DNA from: Diplonema papillatum
Lineage: Eukaryota > Euglenozoa > Diplonemea > Diplonemida > Diplonemidae
Direction: 5' to 3'
NCBI GenBank assembly: GCA_030068145.1
Contig: JAPJBO010000984.1
Span: 1-64,000 of the forward strand
DNA length: 64,000 bases
Below the pieces are notes generated by a model. The model had not been told where the DNA came from. It was given only the letters and a program-made list of their open reading frames with translations, and searched no databases. The translations under genes were made by a program, and so were the position numbers. Positions 1 through 10,847 of this stretch are shown piece after piece (position 1 is the first letter of the stretch; the number at the start of each line of letters is the position of its first letter).

Positions 1-2700
1 GGAAGAAACGCTGCAGGTTTCCGACGAAAGCACACGCTCGTACATGATCCAGGGGGATCGGCTGCGCAGCCGCATCGACCCCATGCCTGTAGAGAGGCGC
101 TATTCCGCACATGCTAAGGCAGGTTGGCCACGTTGTCCTGTCTGTGGTGACCATGCCGTGCTCTTCCCGCACATCCTTCCATGCCTCACACATCCACCAT
201 AGGTGCGCCACCGTTTCCCCCTCTTCGTCGTTACAATACGGGCAGGGCCTACTCTGCCCTGTGCGGCCTGTCGTGGATACTGCCCCTGCGATAATGGACC
301 TCAACATTCCTTGCTGGTATCCAGTGATGCCACTATCCGGCGTTTGCAGAAGGTGTCGGGTGACGCTTCCATCCACTCCATGCGCACACCCCCGCATGTC
401 CTCCCTCCTTCTGCACACGATGGCAAGTTGCTGGCCACGCAGAGCATGGCGCAAGTCGTGCAGCATGACTTTGGTCTCCACCTCAGTCGCGCTCGTCACG
501 TGGAAGCTCGTCTGCTGCGCGCTCTCGCTGACGTACAAGAGGGTTATCGGGCTGTCCCACGTCCAACCCGCTTGGTTAAGGGCTTCCTGAATCAGGCTGT
601 GCGGCGAACCTTTTGGCAATTCGTCACGGCGCGTCCACGCCCTTTGCGCGCTCGTTCTGATGTGTTGCCACTTCTGCATCTGCCTGACCCATGCCTTTAC
701 ACGTAGATACGCTGGTGCAGTGTACGGGTCAAGCCGATGTCCGTGGTGGAGCACCTGCATGACCACTTCCACCGCACGTCGGTTGGTGCCGGTCCACAGT
801 GCCGACATGATCAATTGGCGTAGGGCGTATGCTGTTTTGCGGTCCAACGGCATCACTGAAATTCCGTAGTAAAGCTTTGCACCAGCCGTCATGGATGCCA
901 GCTTCTCTCGTGCCGCTGCGGGTACCGGGAGTCTCTTTACGCGTTGCAGATTTTGTACGGCGCTTCTCCTGCGCTCCTGGATCCTGCTCGACAGTTTGTG
1001 CCCCTGCCCCTTCGCGTGTAGCATCACGCCAAGGCAATCGAAGCTGTCCGCCCTTTTGTAAAACTGCGCGGGTTCCTGCGACTCGAATACGTCTGCGTGT
1101 TCCTGCCAATCCATGACTTCGATCAGCCAACCATCTGACGTCCCGAATGAGTGACACTTCTTAGGGCACAGCGACAACCCTGTCAGGACAGTGAATCGGA
1201 TTGTCTTATTTGCAATCGTCTGAAGAAGGCGGGCTTCTTTGGCGGTGGCTGTGATGTCGTCCACGTATGACCGGGGTTCCCCTTCTCGCTTCACATGCCT
1301 CATCCATACGCTGATGAGTAGCCCGATAAGGATTACACTTATCGCGCATCCTTGCATGATGCCATTCGTAGGGGTGAAGCCCTCTCCCACTGTGCCATTC
1401 ACCTTGAAATGTCGGCGCATCTGTTTATACGCGGCTTCTAATGCTCGAAGTACCATCGCGTTGAAGCCCAGCCTTTTTGCTAGCTGCATTGTGACACCTA
1501 TCGGCACTGTATCAAAGCACTTCTTGAAGTCGAAGGCTATTCCAAAAAGGGGGCGTCCGGTAATCCGCGCCTCCTCCAATTCCGCCGCCAGGTGCCAGAA
1601 TAGATCTTCTGTGCTGTGTCCGGGCCGACAACCATGCAATCCTTCCGGTGCTAGCTCTTCCATCCATTTTTGCGCTTCTTTGGCCCTTACTGCTGCCCAA
1701 ACCCTGTATAGCACCGGTGCAACCGAGATCGGGCGCTGAGACAGCGGGTCACCCGTGCTGTCAGGTTTCGGAATGAGGGAGATTAGTGCATGCATGAGAT
1801 CCTCCGGCCACTCGCCTTGCCCCTCCACGTCATTCAGTACCTGCACAAACCCATTCAGAATGTCATTTGGCAGTTGTTGCAATTCGTGGATCCTCCACCC
1901 ATGCATTCCTGCCGATGCCGACTTCTTCATTTTGCCATCACTGCCCTCACGTCCTTCACCGTGATCGGCTCGCACTCTGTCCGGGAGAATGGACTCGTAC
2001 GTTCGCATAAAGCGCTCCCAACATGGCTCCTCCTGTCGCGTGTATTTATTGAAGATTCCTCCCCACGCACCATCGCTGCGCAGCATTCCGTCGATCTCCT
2101 TCGCATTCGCCGTAAGGGTTTTGTCTTCTCGTCTCATAAATAGCAACGGAGCGGTGTAGCGGTCAGCAACATGGGCGAATACGAGCCCCCCACCATGCAT
2201 CCATGCCTCCTGCATCTTATGCGCCCACTGCGATCTCCTGTGCCGTTTGAGTGCGGCGAACGCCGCCTTTTGAGTCCCCTCGAGGTCGGCTAATGTACTC
2301 TGCAGCGTCTGTAACTCGGTAAATGCGCTGGAGGTCACAGCTGCTGCAACGGATTTTGGGATGTAGCCCCTGATAACCCTCCTCCGCGCGGCGTCTCTCG
2401 CGTGTTCTTCCCGTCTTGTGAGCGGGTATGGCACGTCCGCCCTTCAGCGCTCGTGCCCGACCTGCACCAGCGTTCGGAGATGCCCCAGCAGTTCGTCTCG
2501 TGCACGTGTCTGCTTCGTGGACGCTCCTCTTACCGACTGTGGTTGGAACTTTGTAGCGAGCCGGGAATCAGTGACTACTCGTCCTCCTCGTCCCGTGTAC
2601 ATCCCCGTAGGCAATACTAGATCTTTGCCGTGCAACTCTAAGTATTGTTCGGCACACTGCGATAGCTGTTTTAGACTGTGTGTCCCCCATCGCGTTTCCT
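1..2700 (-). pseudogene. LINE (non-LTR retrotransposon) reverse transcriptase ORF, partial and damaged
   Basis: The minus strand reads open from the left edge up to an in-frame TGA at 2444-2446, and the same frame resumes upstream to about 2700. In order it has an RT entry motif (SLIPKPDSTGDPLSQRPIS), motif A (IAFDFKKCFDTVP), motif B (TNGIMQGCAIS), catalytic YVDD at 1256-1267, a thumb region, and a downstream zinc knuckle of CxxC-x8-H-x4-C type. The C-terminal RNase H part lies off the window. The region after the RT is clearly homologous to the element at 43.4-45.9 kb. About 1932-1965 an 11-codon stretch only makes sense in another frame, which points to two compensating indels. With the TGA this suggests a dead copy. 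No endonuclease domain is visible upstream, so it is probably 5'-truncated near 2700. Confidence 0.88.
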
Positions 2701-2716
2701 TTGCTCTCTTGGCCAG

Positions 2717-3023
2717 TGCCTCGTCATTTACGGGCTTGTTGATGCGCACGCCAATCTCCTGTACATTGGCAAAACAAGCAAGACGATGCAGGAGCGAGTT
2801 GCGAAGCATTGGTCCCGCCGAGCAGGACAGAACAGACTCGAGCGACACTTGCAGAACCTCCCCTCACCACCTTACGCTTTTGTTCTTTACGACATCCCAG
2901 AAACGTTCTATGCGGTTGGAGGGAACTTCGACAAGGTCGCCGAACCGATAGAAATGGCTGTTATAGCGAGGTTAAAACCGCAGTTCAACATGATCAGTAC
3001 TGCGAGCGGGTTTACCAGACGAG
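2717..3023 (+). CDS. GIY-YIG nuclease domain exon
   Basis: This is a complete GIY-YIG endonuclease fold, a metal-dependent DNA nuclease domain. It has VIYG and LLYIGKT at the start, the conserved Arg in MQERVAKHW, the metal-binding Glu in EPIEMAVI and the late Asn in KPQFN. It is bounded by a textbook acceptor (pyrimidine tract then ggccag at 2716) and a consensus donor (GAG/GTAAGA at 3023/3024), so I read it as an internal exon of a plus-strand gene. The same frame also runs on to a stop at 3070. It lies head to head with the LINE remnant on the other strand. Flanking exons were not found. It does not resemble SLX1 closely, and a selfish-element origin (homing nuclease or Penelope-like) is possible. 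The fold is secure; the gene identity is unknown. Confidence 0.75.
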
Positions 3024-3344
3024 GTAAGAAGCCACGGTATGTTACTTTGATAAAACTCACACTAAGCTGAAAATAATACACGTCCGTCGCGGTGCGATAC
3101 CCGGGTATATGTTTTCCCTTCTTCCACGGGCGTTCGTCGCACCGCAGGGGGTCGTTTTAGTACCAACAACGCATCGTTAACACAAGGAATTCGAACCCAA
3201 GGCTTTTGACCGTTTTTGGGTCAATCAGAAGCCGAGACCAAGCTGCCCTTTCCAGAGGTCAAAACGCCTCTTGGAAGCTACTTCCCCGCGCGCGGGCTTT
3301 CTCCGGCGTTTCGGAGGATAGCGGGAGCACTGCCGAAGTGGTCA
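3024..3344. other. non-coding gap after the GIY-YIG exon
   Basis: I see no gene. The stretch has an imperfect inverted pair (GTCGCGGTGCGATAC near 3085 and GTCGCACCGCAGG near 3137) and ordinary mixed-composition DNA before the next repeat. Confidence 0.4.
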
Positions 3345-3745
3345 AGTAGTAGTAGTAGTAGTAGTATTAGAAGTAGTATGTGTCGTCTGCAGAAGCAGCC
3401 GGAGACAGCAGGCGCAGGGGGCAGGTCTTGCTTTACTTTTCTCTTCTTCATGGAGACCCGCCCCCGGCCATCCCGACTGTCCTATTGCTGTCGAGAAAGG
3501 TTTGCGCCTATTGTGATGAGGTGGTTGACCAGGCCCCCACGAAGCCTTATACACAACACGGCTACAACACGAGGATGCAGCCCTGCTTAGGTGTGCACTC
3601 AGCCACCAGGTCACTGGCTGCTAAGCACCCCCGACCGGTCGAATTGCCACTTTTGTGGCCCTCTATTCGCCGGGCGGTGCTGTCAGCACTTGTTCCGCGT
3701 CGCATCAACTACATGATGCTGGCGGTTGGGGGATCGGCGAAGTGG
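3345..3745. repeat. Rep-A dispersed repeat with (TAG)n end, copy 1
   Basis: A short (TAG)n run is followed by a conserved body (TATGTGTCGTCTGC, then the segments around 3440 and 3530, then GCGGTTGGGGGATCGGCGA). Related copies lie at 13905-14335, 14383-14640, 33190-33530 and 40860-41080. The trinucleotide run always sits at the same end, as a microsatellite tail on a SINE-like element would. Read on the minus strand the tail is (CTA)n. Confidence 0.75.
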
Positions 3746-3825
3746 TCAAAAGGAACCCAAAAGCTTTGTTCAAAACTTGGCTAGAAAAACGGGTGGGCAC
3801 TAGGAGGAGGAGTACGTTACACAGC

Positions 3826-3947
3826 GGAGCCCAGCCTCGGGAAGCTGGAGGTTAAGAGGGGTGTGCCCAAAACACACCCAGGAAAGCGGGTGTGACGCCC
3901 GCGTTTTACCTCCAGCTTCAGCTCCAGCTTCTGAGGCTAGGCTCCAG
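3826..3947. repeat. Rep-F palindromic MITE-like element
   Basis: The ends are inverted copies of a CCAGCCTCAGAAGCTGGA-type motif, around a GCGGGTGTGACGCCCGC hairpin. A minimal palindromic version lies at 4734-4792, a longer one at 20405-20795, and single ends at 10253-10275 and 23139-23156. No coding capacity is seen. Confidence 0.6.
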
Positions 3948-4234
3948 CATCGGTGCAAGATGTTGAAATGGAATGTAGCCGAGAAGCAAACATAACGTCG
4001 AGGCAACAAGGGACTCTCACCCTCTGTGGTCAGTTCAGGATACTTGACAGTGTGCTGATGATAGCATCCTTTTGGTGCAAGCAAAGGTCGTCGACATTCA
4101 CTATCACCACCCCCTAGCCCAGTGTCGTCAGACATCTGCGTCTGCGCCTGCAGGTTTTGAAAACGCAGACGCAGACGACTTGCACGTTACTCGAGTAACC
4201 TTCACGTGGACGTGTAGACCTCAGGGATAAAGAA
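3948..4234. other. unassigned spacer
   Basis: No gene or repeat family recognised. Confidence 0.3.
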
Positions 4235-4505
4235 ACAGAGAGAGAGAGACGAGTTAGAGTGCAGGGACCATCTCTCCGGGGAGTATCCTGTCGCCCCACT
4301 ACTGTCCCGTACTACTACGGTGGGCGTAAGTCGTTACGTCGTGGGCGCCGTGCGAGCCGCGGCCCAGTCGAAGATGATGATTGCACCGATGGTGGCGCAG
4401 CCGGGGGCATTCTGACTGACGGGCGAGACCGCCTGGCAGGCGTGCGTTGACACGTTGTGTCGCGGGCTCTCCTTTGGCAATAGCCCGCCGTAGAAAGACA
4501 CAGCA
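4235..4505. repeat. Rep-G dispersed repeat, copy 1
   Basis: It starts in a (GA)n run, then GACGAGTT and GGGACCATCTCTCCG, and ends near GGGCTCTCCTTTGGCAAT. A diverged second copy lies at 23550-23800 with the same order of blocks. Function unknown. Confidence 0.6.
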
Positions 4506-4807
4506 CTACAGCTTCGAAGTCCGGAGTGTATGTGCGCACGTGTAAATGTGTCTTTGCCGTGCGTGGCGCTGAACCAGTTGCGACGGCTCAAAAAGAAAAG
4601 CTGGGTCTGACAGTGATTGTCGGGAACCAACTGACTGGCAGTCAGCCGTCTGCGTCTGCGGTTTTTCAATTCGTCTGCAGACGCGCCTGCAGGCAAGACT
4701 GGACTAGGGGGGGTTGCCAGGGGAGTAGAACGCACGGTGGAGTTCAGCCTCAGAAGTTGGAGCTGGACTTCTGAGGCTCGACTCCACCTTCCAAGGGAGA
4801 AACCTTA
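4506..4807. other. spacer with minimal Rep-F palindrome
   Basis: Positions 4734-4792 form an almost perfect inverted repeat (GGTGGAGTTCAGCCTCAGAAG against CTTCTGAGGCTCGACTCCACC) that could fold as one hairpin. Nothing else is recognised. Confidence 0.5.
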
Positions 4808-5035
4808 GCTTGGAGGGGACATCTTAGTTGGGTGTTCAGGCAGAATCTTGTCTCTCATGTATGTTTGATGCTAGCATCAAGTCTTCTTCGCCGGAATGCA
4901 CGTCCTTGGAATGGATATGTGCACAACACCGCACTGGTCCTGTCGGTTCGGTCCTTTAAGCCACGGACACATAAGGCGGGCCATCATCAGCGGAACTTGT
5001 TTGTCTGCAGACAGGACAGCGGTGTGTTTGTAGGC
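4808..5035. repeat. Rep-H dispersed repeat, copy 1
   Basis: A block with ATCTTAGTT and GATGCTAGCATCAAGTCTTCTTC is followed by a second block with CCTTTAAGCCACGGACACA and CATCATCAGCG. The same order occurs at 12241-12645. Parts recur at 17168-17275, 20990-21060 and 21960-22000. Confidence 0.6.
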
Positions 5036-5213
5036 GGCTGTTCGTAGCTCACCACAGCCAGGACCACCCGCGCTATTGGAGCACAGGCAGATGCGTCATG
5101 GGGAGTGGGGGTCGCGTTTGGAACGTGAACGTGGACGTTGGTGGTCGACGACCCTCTGAAAGCGCATGCGAAAAGTACATGGGTGTTAGGACCACCCTTA
5201 GCGAGTCTAGAGG

Positions 5214-5345
5214 AAACCTCGTTGCTCAGTCCGGCGTTTTGTGCAACCCGAACCTTTTTGCCCAGTCCGGCGTCGTGCAAACCCGACCCTTTTTGCACAG
5301 TCCGGCGTTTGTGCAGCCCGAACCCTGCTGCCCCGTGAACCTTGA
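5214..5345. repeat. short tandem repeat, about 33-bp unit
   Basis: Three imperfect units share CCCAGTCCGGCGT and CAACCCGAACC. The unit recalls the AAGTTCGGGCGAAGC satellites elsewhere in the window. It is followed at 5389-5421 by G and C homopolymer runs. Confidence 0.6.
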
Positions 5346-5497
5346 TGCTGAGTTCGGCGTGTGGTATCAAGTTCGGGGCGCGTACCCGGGGGGGAGGATG
5401 CCCCCCCCCCGGACCCCCCCCCAACTCCGCCTGCATGGGCTGCTTTGCAGCGGCATTCGGATCGGGGAACGGGGGAAAAGGGTCGCACAGGAATTGG

Positions 5498-5700
5498 CGT
5501 TTTTTTAGAGTTATAGTTCGCTTGAGAATCCGGGATTTTAGAGTCTCCGGGTGACTTTCGTCGAATGGGTTCTTTTAAAGCTATTACGGGTGGGTTTGGG
5601 GGGGCATGCATGGCTTCTTTCGTGTACACCTTACTTGGTCGCTTTGGCGAGTCAGGTTCGAAACAATTTGTGACCGACACCAAGTTTTTGTGCGATTGAA
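5498..5700 (+). repeat. Rep-C dispersed repeat, diverged copy
   Basis: The signature TTTTTTAGAGTTATAGTTCGC is followed by a CCGG..TTTTAG..GTCTCCGGGTGAC block and GTGACCGACACCAAG. Related copies lie at 11640-11880, 38278-38380, 41470-41645, 43030-43115 (inverted) and 47543-47775. Confidence 0.65.
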
Positions 5701-5769
5701 CCTACATGTGTTATTTTTAGCTGTAACAAATACTGTCTCCAGTGAAGCAGAATGGTTGGTTGTCGCAAA

Positions 5770-5840
5770 AACTCGCGCAGTGGGGTTCGCACCCCGTACC
5801 CGTGGGTCAGGAACGTCACGCACTGACGGCTGCGCCACAC
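5770..5840 (-). other. tRNA-like sequence (probable SINE promoter)
   Basis: On the minus strand GTGGCGCAGCCGTCAGTGCG looks like an A box and D arm, and GGGGTGCGAACCCC forms a T arm. No acceptor stem closes, so it is a tRNA-related repeat rather than a gene. A similar module lies at 63018-63073. Confidence 0.3.
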
Positions 5841-6030
5841 TACTTCGGGCCGCCTTTTTTTTTTTTTGGGTAAACGTCTCAGGGTACCCCATTTTCTATG
5901 GTAGTCGCCTCTCCCTGGATCGTATTTGGGCCACTTTGGCACCCACACGGTCAACCTGTGCAGCCGTTTTTTACAGAGACTGGGCTAGGAGTTGCATTCA
6001 GGAGCCAATCCCTGAACACCTGAAATAGTG

Positions 6031-6109
6031 GTTGAGGGGGAATCGAACCGCGGTCGAATGGGATAAATGCGATAATAGTCCGACGTCCTAACCACTAGAC
6101 CAGGAGCCC
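6031..6109 (-). other. tRNA-like sequence with A and B boxes
   Basis: On the minus strand TGGTCTAGTGGTTAGGAC matches a D-arm/A box and GGTTCGATTCC is a perfect B box. The anticodon loop would be over-long (about 22 nt inside a GTCGG/TCGAC stem) and the acceptor ends do not pair. This could be a tRNA pseudogene, an intron-containing tRNA, or a SINE head. Three GGTTATC heptamers follow at 6115-6137. Confidence 0.35.
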
Positions 6110-6688
6110 GCCCGGTTATCGGTTATCGGTTATCGGTGGATACCTGTCTCAAGCTAGTTCTCTAGTTCTTGAGAACAGGTAAGGTGGTTCCTTGTGCCTC
6201 CCCATCGCCATCCTTGGCGCGTTTGTTTGTTTTCGTGTTCGGTTTCGTTGTTCCCACCCCAGGAGCCCACCGGACCCCGTGGATCTAAAGGAATACGAAA
6301 ACACGTGGTGAAATGTCCTGGATAGGGGTACCCTATGGCCTGCCCCAGAAAAGTGGGACAGCTCGCTATAAATTTGATAATTCAATTTTTACCAAACCTT
6401 CAGACTCGGATGACTGCGACATTGAGAAAGGAGAAATGTCCTGGATAGGGGTACCCTATGGCCTGCCCCAGAAAAGTGGGATAGCTCGCTATAAATTTGA
6501 TGATTTCAATTTTACCAAACCTCGAGACTCGGATGACTGCGCCATAGAGAAAGGAGAAATGTCCTACCCTATGGCCTGCCCCAGAAAAGTGGGATAGCTC
6601 GCTATAAATTTGAGAATTTCAATTATACCAAGCCTCCAGACTCGGATGACTGCGTCATAGAGAACGAGACACTTTGGTGCCGCCGCAC

Positions 6689-6764
6689 CGGGCAGCTCTG
6701 CGGGGACTCCAAGCGGCGGCCGATGGCACGAAGCTGCAGGCCGCGCGCGGCGCCGAGGTGGGGC
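6689..6764 (-). pseudogene. 76-bp exon copy with own splice sites (distal)
   Basis: It is a near-identical copy of the last 76 bp of the exon ending at 7640. Unlike the parent it is preceded by an acceptor-like pyrimidine tract ending CTTCAG/G and followed by CCCG/GTGCGG. Length 76 means inclusion would change frame. Whether it is spliced in cannot be told from sequence. Confidence 0.5.
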
Positions 6765-7068
6765 CTGAAGTTGCACAGGGGGGGGAAACCGAGGCTGAAA
6801 ACCAAGGCCTGCCCCAGAAAGTGGGATAGCTCGCTATAAATTTGCGAAATTCAATTTTACCAAACCTTTGGACGTCTCTCTAGGATTCCCTCGCTAACAC
6901 CCCCACAGGTACCAACCCCAGGTAAACCTGGGGTTTTGCGCGTGGTGGAGTGCAATCCTAAAACAGTCCCAAAAAATACCATTTTCTTGTTAACAATGCA
7001 TCCAGACTCCGATGACTGCGTCACAGAGAAAGAGGCACTTTGGGGAACCGCCGTGCTCCGGCGCATAC

Positions 7069-7144
7069 CGGGCAGCTCTGCGGGGACTCCAAGCGGCGGC
7101 CGATGGCACGCAGCTGCAGGCCGCGCGCGGCGCCGAGGTGGGGC
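7069..7144 (-). pseudogene. 76-bp exon copy with own splice sites (proximal)
   Basis: Same block as 6689-6764, with acceptor CAACTTCAG/G and donor CCCG/GTATGC, the better donor of the three. It is either a decoy or a tandem-duplicated alternative exon. Confidence 0.5.
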
Positions 7145-7639
7145 CTGAAGTTGCACAGGGGGGGGAAACCGAGGCTGAAAACCGGGGCCTACCCCAGAAA
7201 AGTGGGATAGCTCGCTATAAATTTGCGAATTTCAATTCTACCAAACCTCTGGACGTCTCTCTAGGATTCCCTCGAACCCACAGGTACCCACCCCCAGGTA
7301 AACCTGAAGTTGCACAGGGGGAAAACCGAGGCTGAAAACCAGGGCCTGCCCCAGAAAGTGGGATAGCTCGCTATAAATTTGCGAATTTCAATTCTACCAA
7401 ACCTTTGGACGTCTCTCTAGGATTCCCTCGATAACACCCCACAGGTACCAACCCCAGGTAAACCTGGGGTTTTGCGCGTGGTGGAGTGCAATCCTAAAAC
7501 ACTCCCAAAAATACCATTTTCTTGTTAACAATGCATCCAGACTCGGATGACTGCGTCATAAAAACACTGCATCCAGACTCGGATAACTGCGTCTTGGAGA
7601 AAGAGGCACTTTGGGGAACCGCCGTGCTCCGGCGCACAC

Positions 7640-9973
7640 CGGGCAGCTCTGCGGGGACTCCAAGCGGCGGCCGATGGCACGCAGCTGCAGGCCGCGCGCG
7701 GCGCCGAGGTGGGGCGGCGGCGCCGTTTTGACGCGCGCAGCGACCTCCGACAGCCGCAGGCGCCGCGGCACGTCTCCCGGCGCGCCTCCGGCGCGGAAAA
7801 ACAGCAGCGCCGTCCGGGCCGCGGGGAAGGACAGGTTCAGCGGCAGCTTGCCGAGGATGCGCAGCAGCCGCCCGACCGAGACCTCGGGGTCAAACCCGCC
7901 GAAGGCAGACGCCACGGAGCGCGGCAGGTAACCCCCCGGGGAAGTCGACTCGGAGGGGTCGGTTCCGAGGAAGAGGAGGGCTTCGCGGACGGCGTCGGAG
8001 GACACCGGCTCGTCCGGTTGGAGGTGCGAGTTTTCGGCCCAAATCGCCCTCAGCTTCCTGAGGGCTAACGCGGCCTGCTTCGCGGTGAGGACCCCGAGAG
8101 CCATCTTCAGCTCGAGGGCTTCAACGTCCTCCGTGAAGAGGGTGACAAACGGGTCGTGTCGCGAACACGGCGGCGAGCAGCCAATGCAGGAGTTGTTCTC
8201 CCGCAGCCTCTCCACACCCGGCGACTGACCAACCCCGCCGCCGCCACCCGCCACGCAGACCGACTGGCCGCCCCGGCACCCGACCGGCAGCAAGCGGGAC
8301 ATTTCGCCGTCGTCGGCGAACGAAGCGGGAGACACTTCCTTCCTGCTGCCAGCTACCGCCGCGGAGGACGGCGAGTCGTCCCCCTCGCCGTGGACCCCGG
8401 CCGCCTCGACGCCGCAGGCCGGCCGTGCCGACTTGCCTTGCCGTTCAGTGTGTCCACCCGAGAGAGATTCCTCCGGACGAGGTGAAAAATCCTCTGCGGA
8501 GCGTGTATCTGCTTCCCCGTCTGGCATTCGGCTCGAGACAGCTGCTTGCGGTATCGCCTGCACCGGGTTGCTGCCCGCCGGCTTGACTTGCCGTTCAGTG
8601 TGTCCACCCGAGAGAGATTCCTCTGCGGAGCGTGTATCTGCTTCTCCGTCTGGCATTCGGCTCGAGACAGCTGCTTGCGGTATCGTCTGCACCGGGTTGC
8701 TGCCCGCCGACTTGCCTTGCCGTTCAATGTGTCCACCCGAGTCCTCAGGACGAGGTGAGAGGGCCTCTGCGGAGCGTCGAACGCTACCAGCTTCTCCGTC
8801 TGGCATTCGGCTCGAGACTTCTGCGTGCTGCTGCGTCTGCCACGTTGTCATCTGCACCGGGTAGCTGTCCGCCGGCTTGCTTTGCTGTGCAGAGTGTCCA
8901 CTCGAGTCCTCCGGACGAGGTGAGAAAGTCTCTGCAAAGTGTCGATTGCTATCAGCTTCTCCGTCTGGCATTCGGCTCGAGACTTCTGCGTGCTGCTGCG
9001 TCTGCCACGTTGTCATCTGCACCGGGTAGCTGTCCGCCGGCTTGCTTTGCTGTGCAGAGTGTCCACTCAAGTCCTCCGGACGAGGTGAGAGAGTCTCTGC
9101 AAAGTGTCGATTGCTAGCAGCTTCTCCGTCTGGCATTCGGCTCGAGACTTCTGCGTGCTGCGTCCGCTGCGGTGTCATCTGCACCGGGCAGCTGCCCGCC
9201 CAGTCGCAAGAGCTGAATGCCGCGCTTCCCGACCGGGCCGTTGTGACAGCGTCCATCACGGGCGGGGTCGCATCCAGGGGCGGTGTGCGGGGTGTTGCGT
9301 TTTCTTCGCCGGCCGACAATCCGTCTGGTGGATCGGTGTTCTCGGGTTCACTGGGGTGCCTTTTGCCAGCGCTTGGACTTGGAGACAATGGGAGTGCGGC
9401 TTGTTTGTCGCCTGTCCGTGTCCAGCCGTCTACGGGCTCTGCGTCGTGCCTGTTCCCCGTGCTTGCAGCTTGGGACGACGGGAGTGCGGCTTGCTTGTCG
9501 ACTGGCTGTGGCCAGCCGTCTCCAGGCTCTCCATTGGTGTTCCAGGGGCCCCCGGGGTACGCTTTACCCGCGCTTGGGCCGGGCGGTGCATCCGGTTGCG
9601 TCCGACAAGCATCCGGGGCCGCGTTTTTCTCGACGGGCACGCGGTCGTTCGAGTCGCCGCGGGCTGTCGCAGCACGCGGTTCTGCACGTTGCGGGTCTAC
9701 ACTGGCTGCTGCGTCGGGCCCTGAACCGTCGTCGCTCGTGCCAGACGCGCTCCAATCCAAGCCGTCCGCCGGCTCTCCGATCTTGATCCTGATGATGTTG
9801 GCCATCATCCGCTTTAAGCCCGCCAATCTTCCCTCTTCGCCCTCAGCCTCGTCGTCCCAACCCAAGTCAAGCTGGAAGACTGGCGCTCCCGAACCCGCGG
9901 AAGATCCTTCGTCTCGGTCGGTCTGCGGGAAGGGAGGGGTGTACGAGAACTTGCTTGGGGATATTGCCACGAA
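7640..9973 (-). CDS. long repeat-rich exon, uncharacterised protein
   Basis: It is open from a TAA at 9980-9982 down to a likely donor (TGCCCG/GTGTGC at 7640), with no ATG near its upstream end. I therefore take it as an internal exon entered at an AG such as GGAGAG/TTC near 9973. The first 70 residues are acidic (FQLDLGWDDEAEGEEG). A Ser/Pro-rich middle follows, then at least five copies of a 45-55-residue unit built on SSRMPDGEA and FSPRPED (about 8300-9200). The C-terminal 150 residues look like a helical folded domain (ALELKMALGVLTAKQAALAL and later LLRILGKLPLNL) that I cannot name. Phase 0 at both sides would allow direct continuation from the glyoxalase II exon ending at 10848, but that join is unproved. 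A separate trans-spliced gene is the alternative. Confidence 0.65.
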
Positions 9974-9982
9974 CTCTCCTTA

Positions 9983-10252
9983 TCCTTTGCTTTGGTTGGT
10001 CAGATTCCACCAAATGCTGAGGCACAACACGCATGACATCAAAGGGAAAGTGTGAAGCCAATTCAACCTAACAACTAACGAACTTGCGCATGAAAAGAAT
10101 GGTTTGGGCGCATCAACGCCCCACCATATTGGTGTTTCCTTTATCAGTAACTGCGGCCTGCTGATGGTTTGTTATCAAGCAAGTTGAACAATCCGCTGTG
10201 CCAATTCCCTCAGTAAACTGCAAAAAGGATGGGTGCAACACTGGCTTTTAAA
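9983..10252. other. spacer with fragment of a retrotransposon end
   Basis: Positions 10200-10222 (GCCAATTCCCTCAGTAAACTGCA) match the terminal repeat of the element at 28942-32422. No gene seen. Confidence 0.4.
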
Positions 10253-10275
10253 ACTCCAGGCTTCTGAGGCTGGAG

Positions 10276-10846
10276 TTCACCGTAGTATTATAGTACGCAA
10301 CGCAGCAGACGACATAGTATTGCAGTACACAACACACGCGCAACACGGCAGACAGTGTAGTAGTGCGCACACGCAACATGGCAGACAGTAGTATAGTACA
10401 ACACACACGCAACAAAGCAGACAACATAGTATTGTACACAACACACAGACACAACACACACGCAACACAGCAGATAGCGTAGTATTGCACACACGCAACA
10501 TGGCAGATAGCATAGTATTGCAGTACACAACACACGCTCAACAGGGCAGACAGCGTAGTAGTGCACACACGCAACATAGCAGACAGTAGTATTATAGTAC
10601 AACACACACGCAACAAAGCAGACAGCTAGTATTGTACACAACACACGCGCAACACAGCAGACAGCATAGTATTATAGTACACAACGCACACGCAACAAAG
10701 CAGACAGCATAGTATTGTAGGACAGAACACACACGCAACACAGCAGACAGCGCAGTATTGCACACACGCAACACTCGCAACTCAGCATACAGCATGATGT
10801 TGTAGTACAATACACACACGCAACACAGTCAAAAACGTGCAACACA
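10276..10846. repeat. CA-rich tandem repeat in intron
   Basis: About 570 bp of units of the form CACACGCAACACAGCAGACAGCATAGTATTG, with variable spacing. The block starts directly after the donor at 10847 of the glyoxalase II exon and ends at a Rep-F end (10253-10275). The same unit forms the 212-bp insert at 13627-13838. Confidence 0.8.
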
Positions 10847-10847
10847 C

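Larger units (their letters stand above)
6312..7620. repeat. nested tandem duplications carrying exon copies
   Basis: Three 123-bp units begin at 6312, 6435 and 6558 (ATGTCC...GGGATAGCTCGCTATAAATTT). They are followed by larger units repeated near 6800-7170, 7200-7400 and 7380-7610 (ACCTTTGGACGTCTCTCTAGG, CCCAGGTAAACCTGGGGTTTTG, CATTTTCTTGTTAACAATGCAT). Two copies of a 76-bp exon from the neighbouring gene sit inside the array (6689-6764 and 7069-7144). Confidence 0.75.

Noticed and set aside
6031-6109. Functional tRNA gene
   Set aside because: A and B boxes are good, but the acceptor stem does not pair and the anticodon loop is about 15 nt too long.
9042-10055. 337-residue plus-strand frame
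   Set aside because: It mirrors the acidic, repeat-bearing minus-strand exon 7640-9973, whose composition and repeats are more protein-like.
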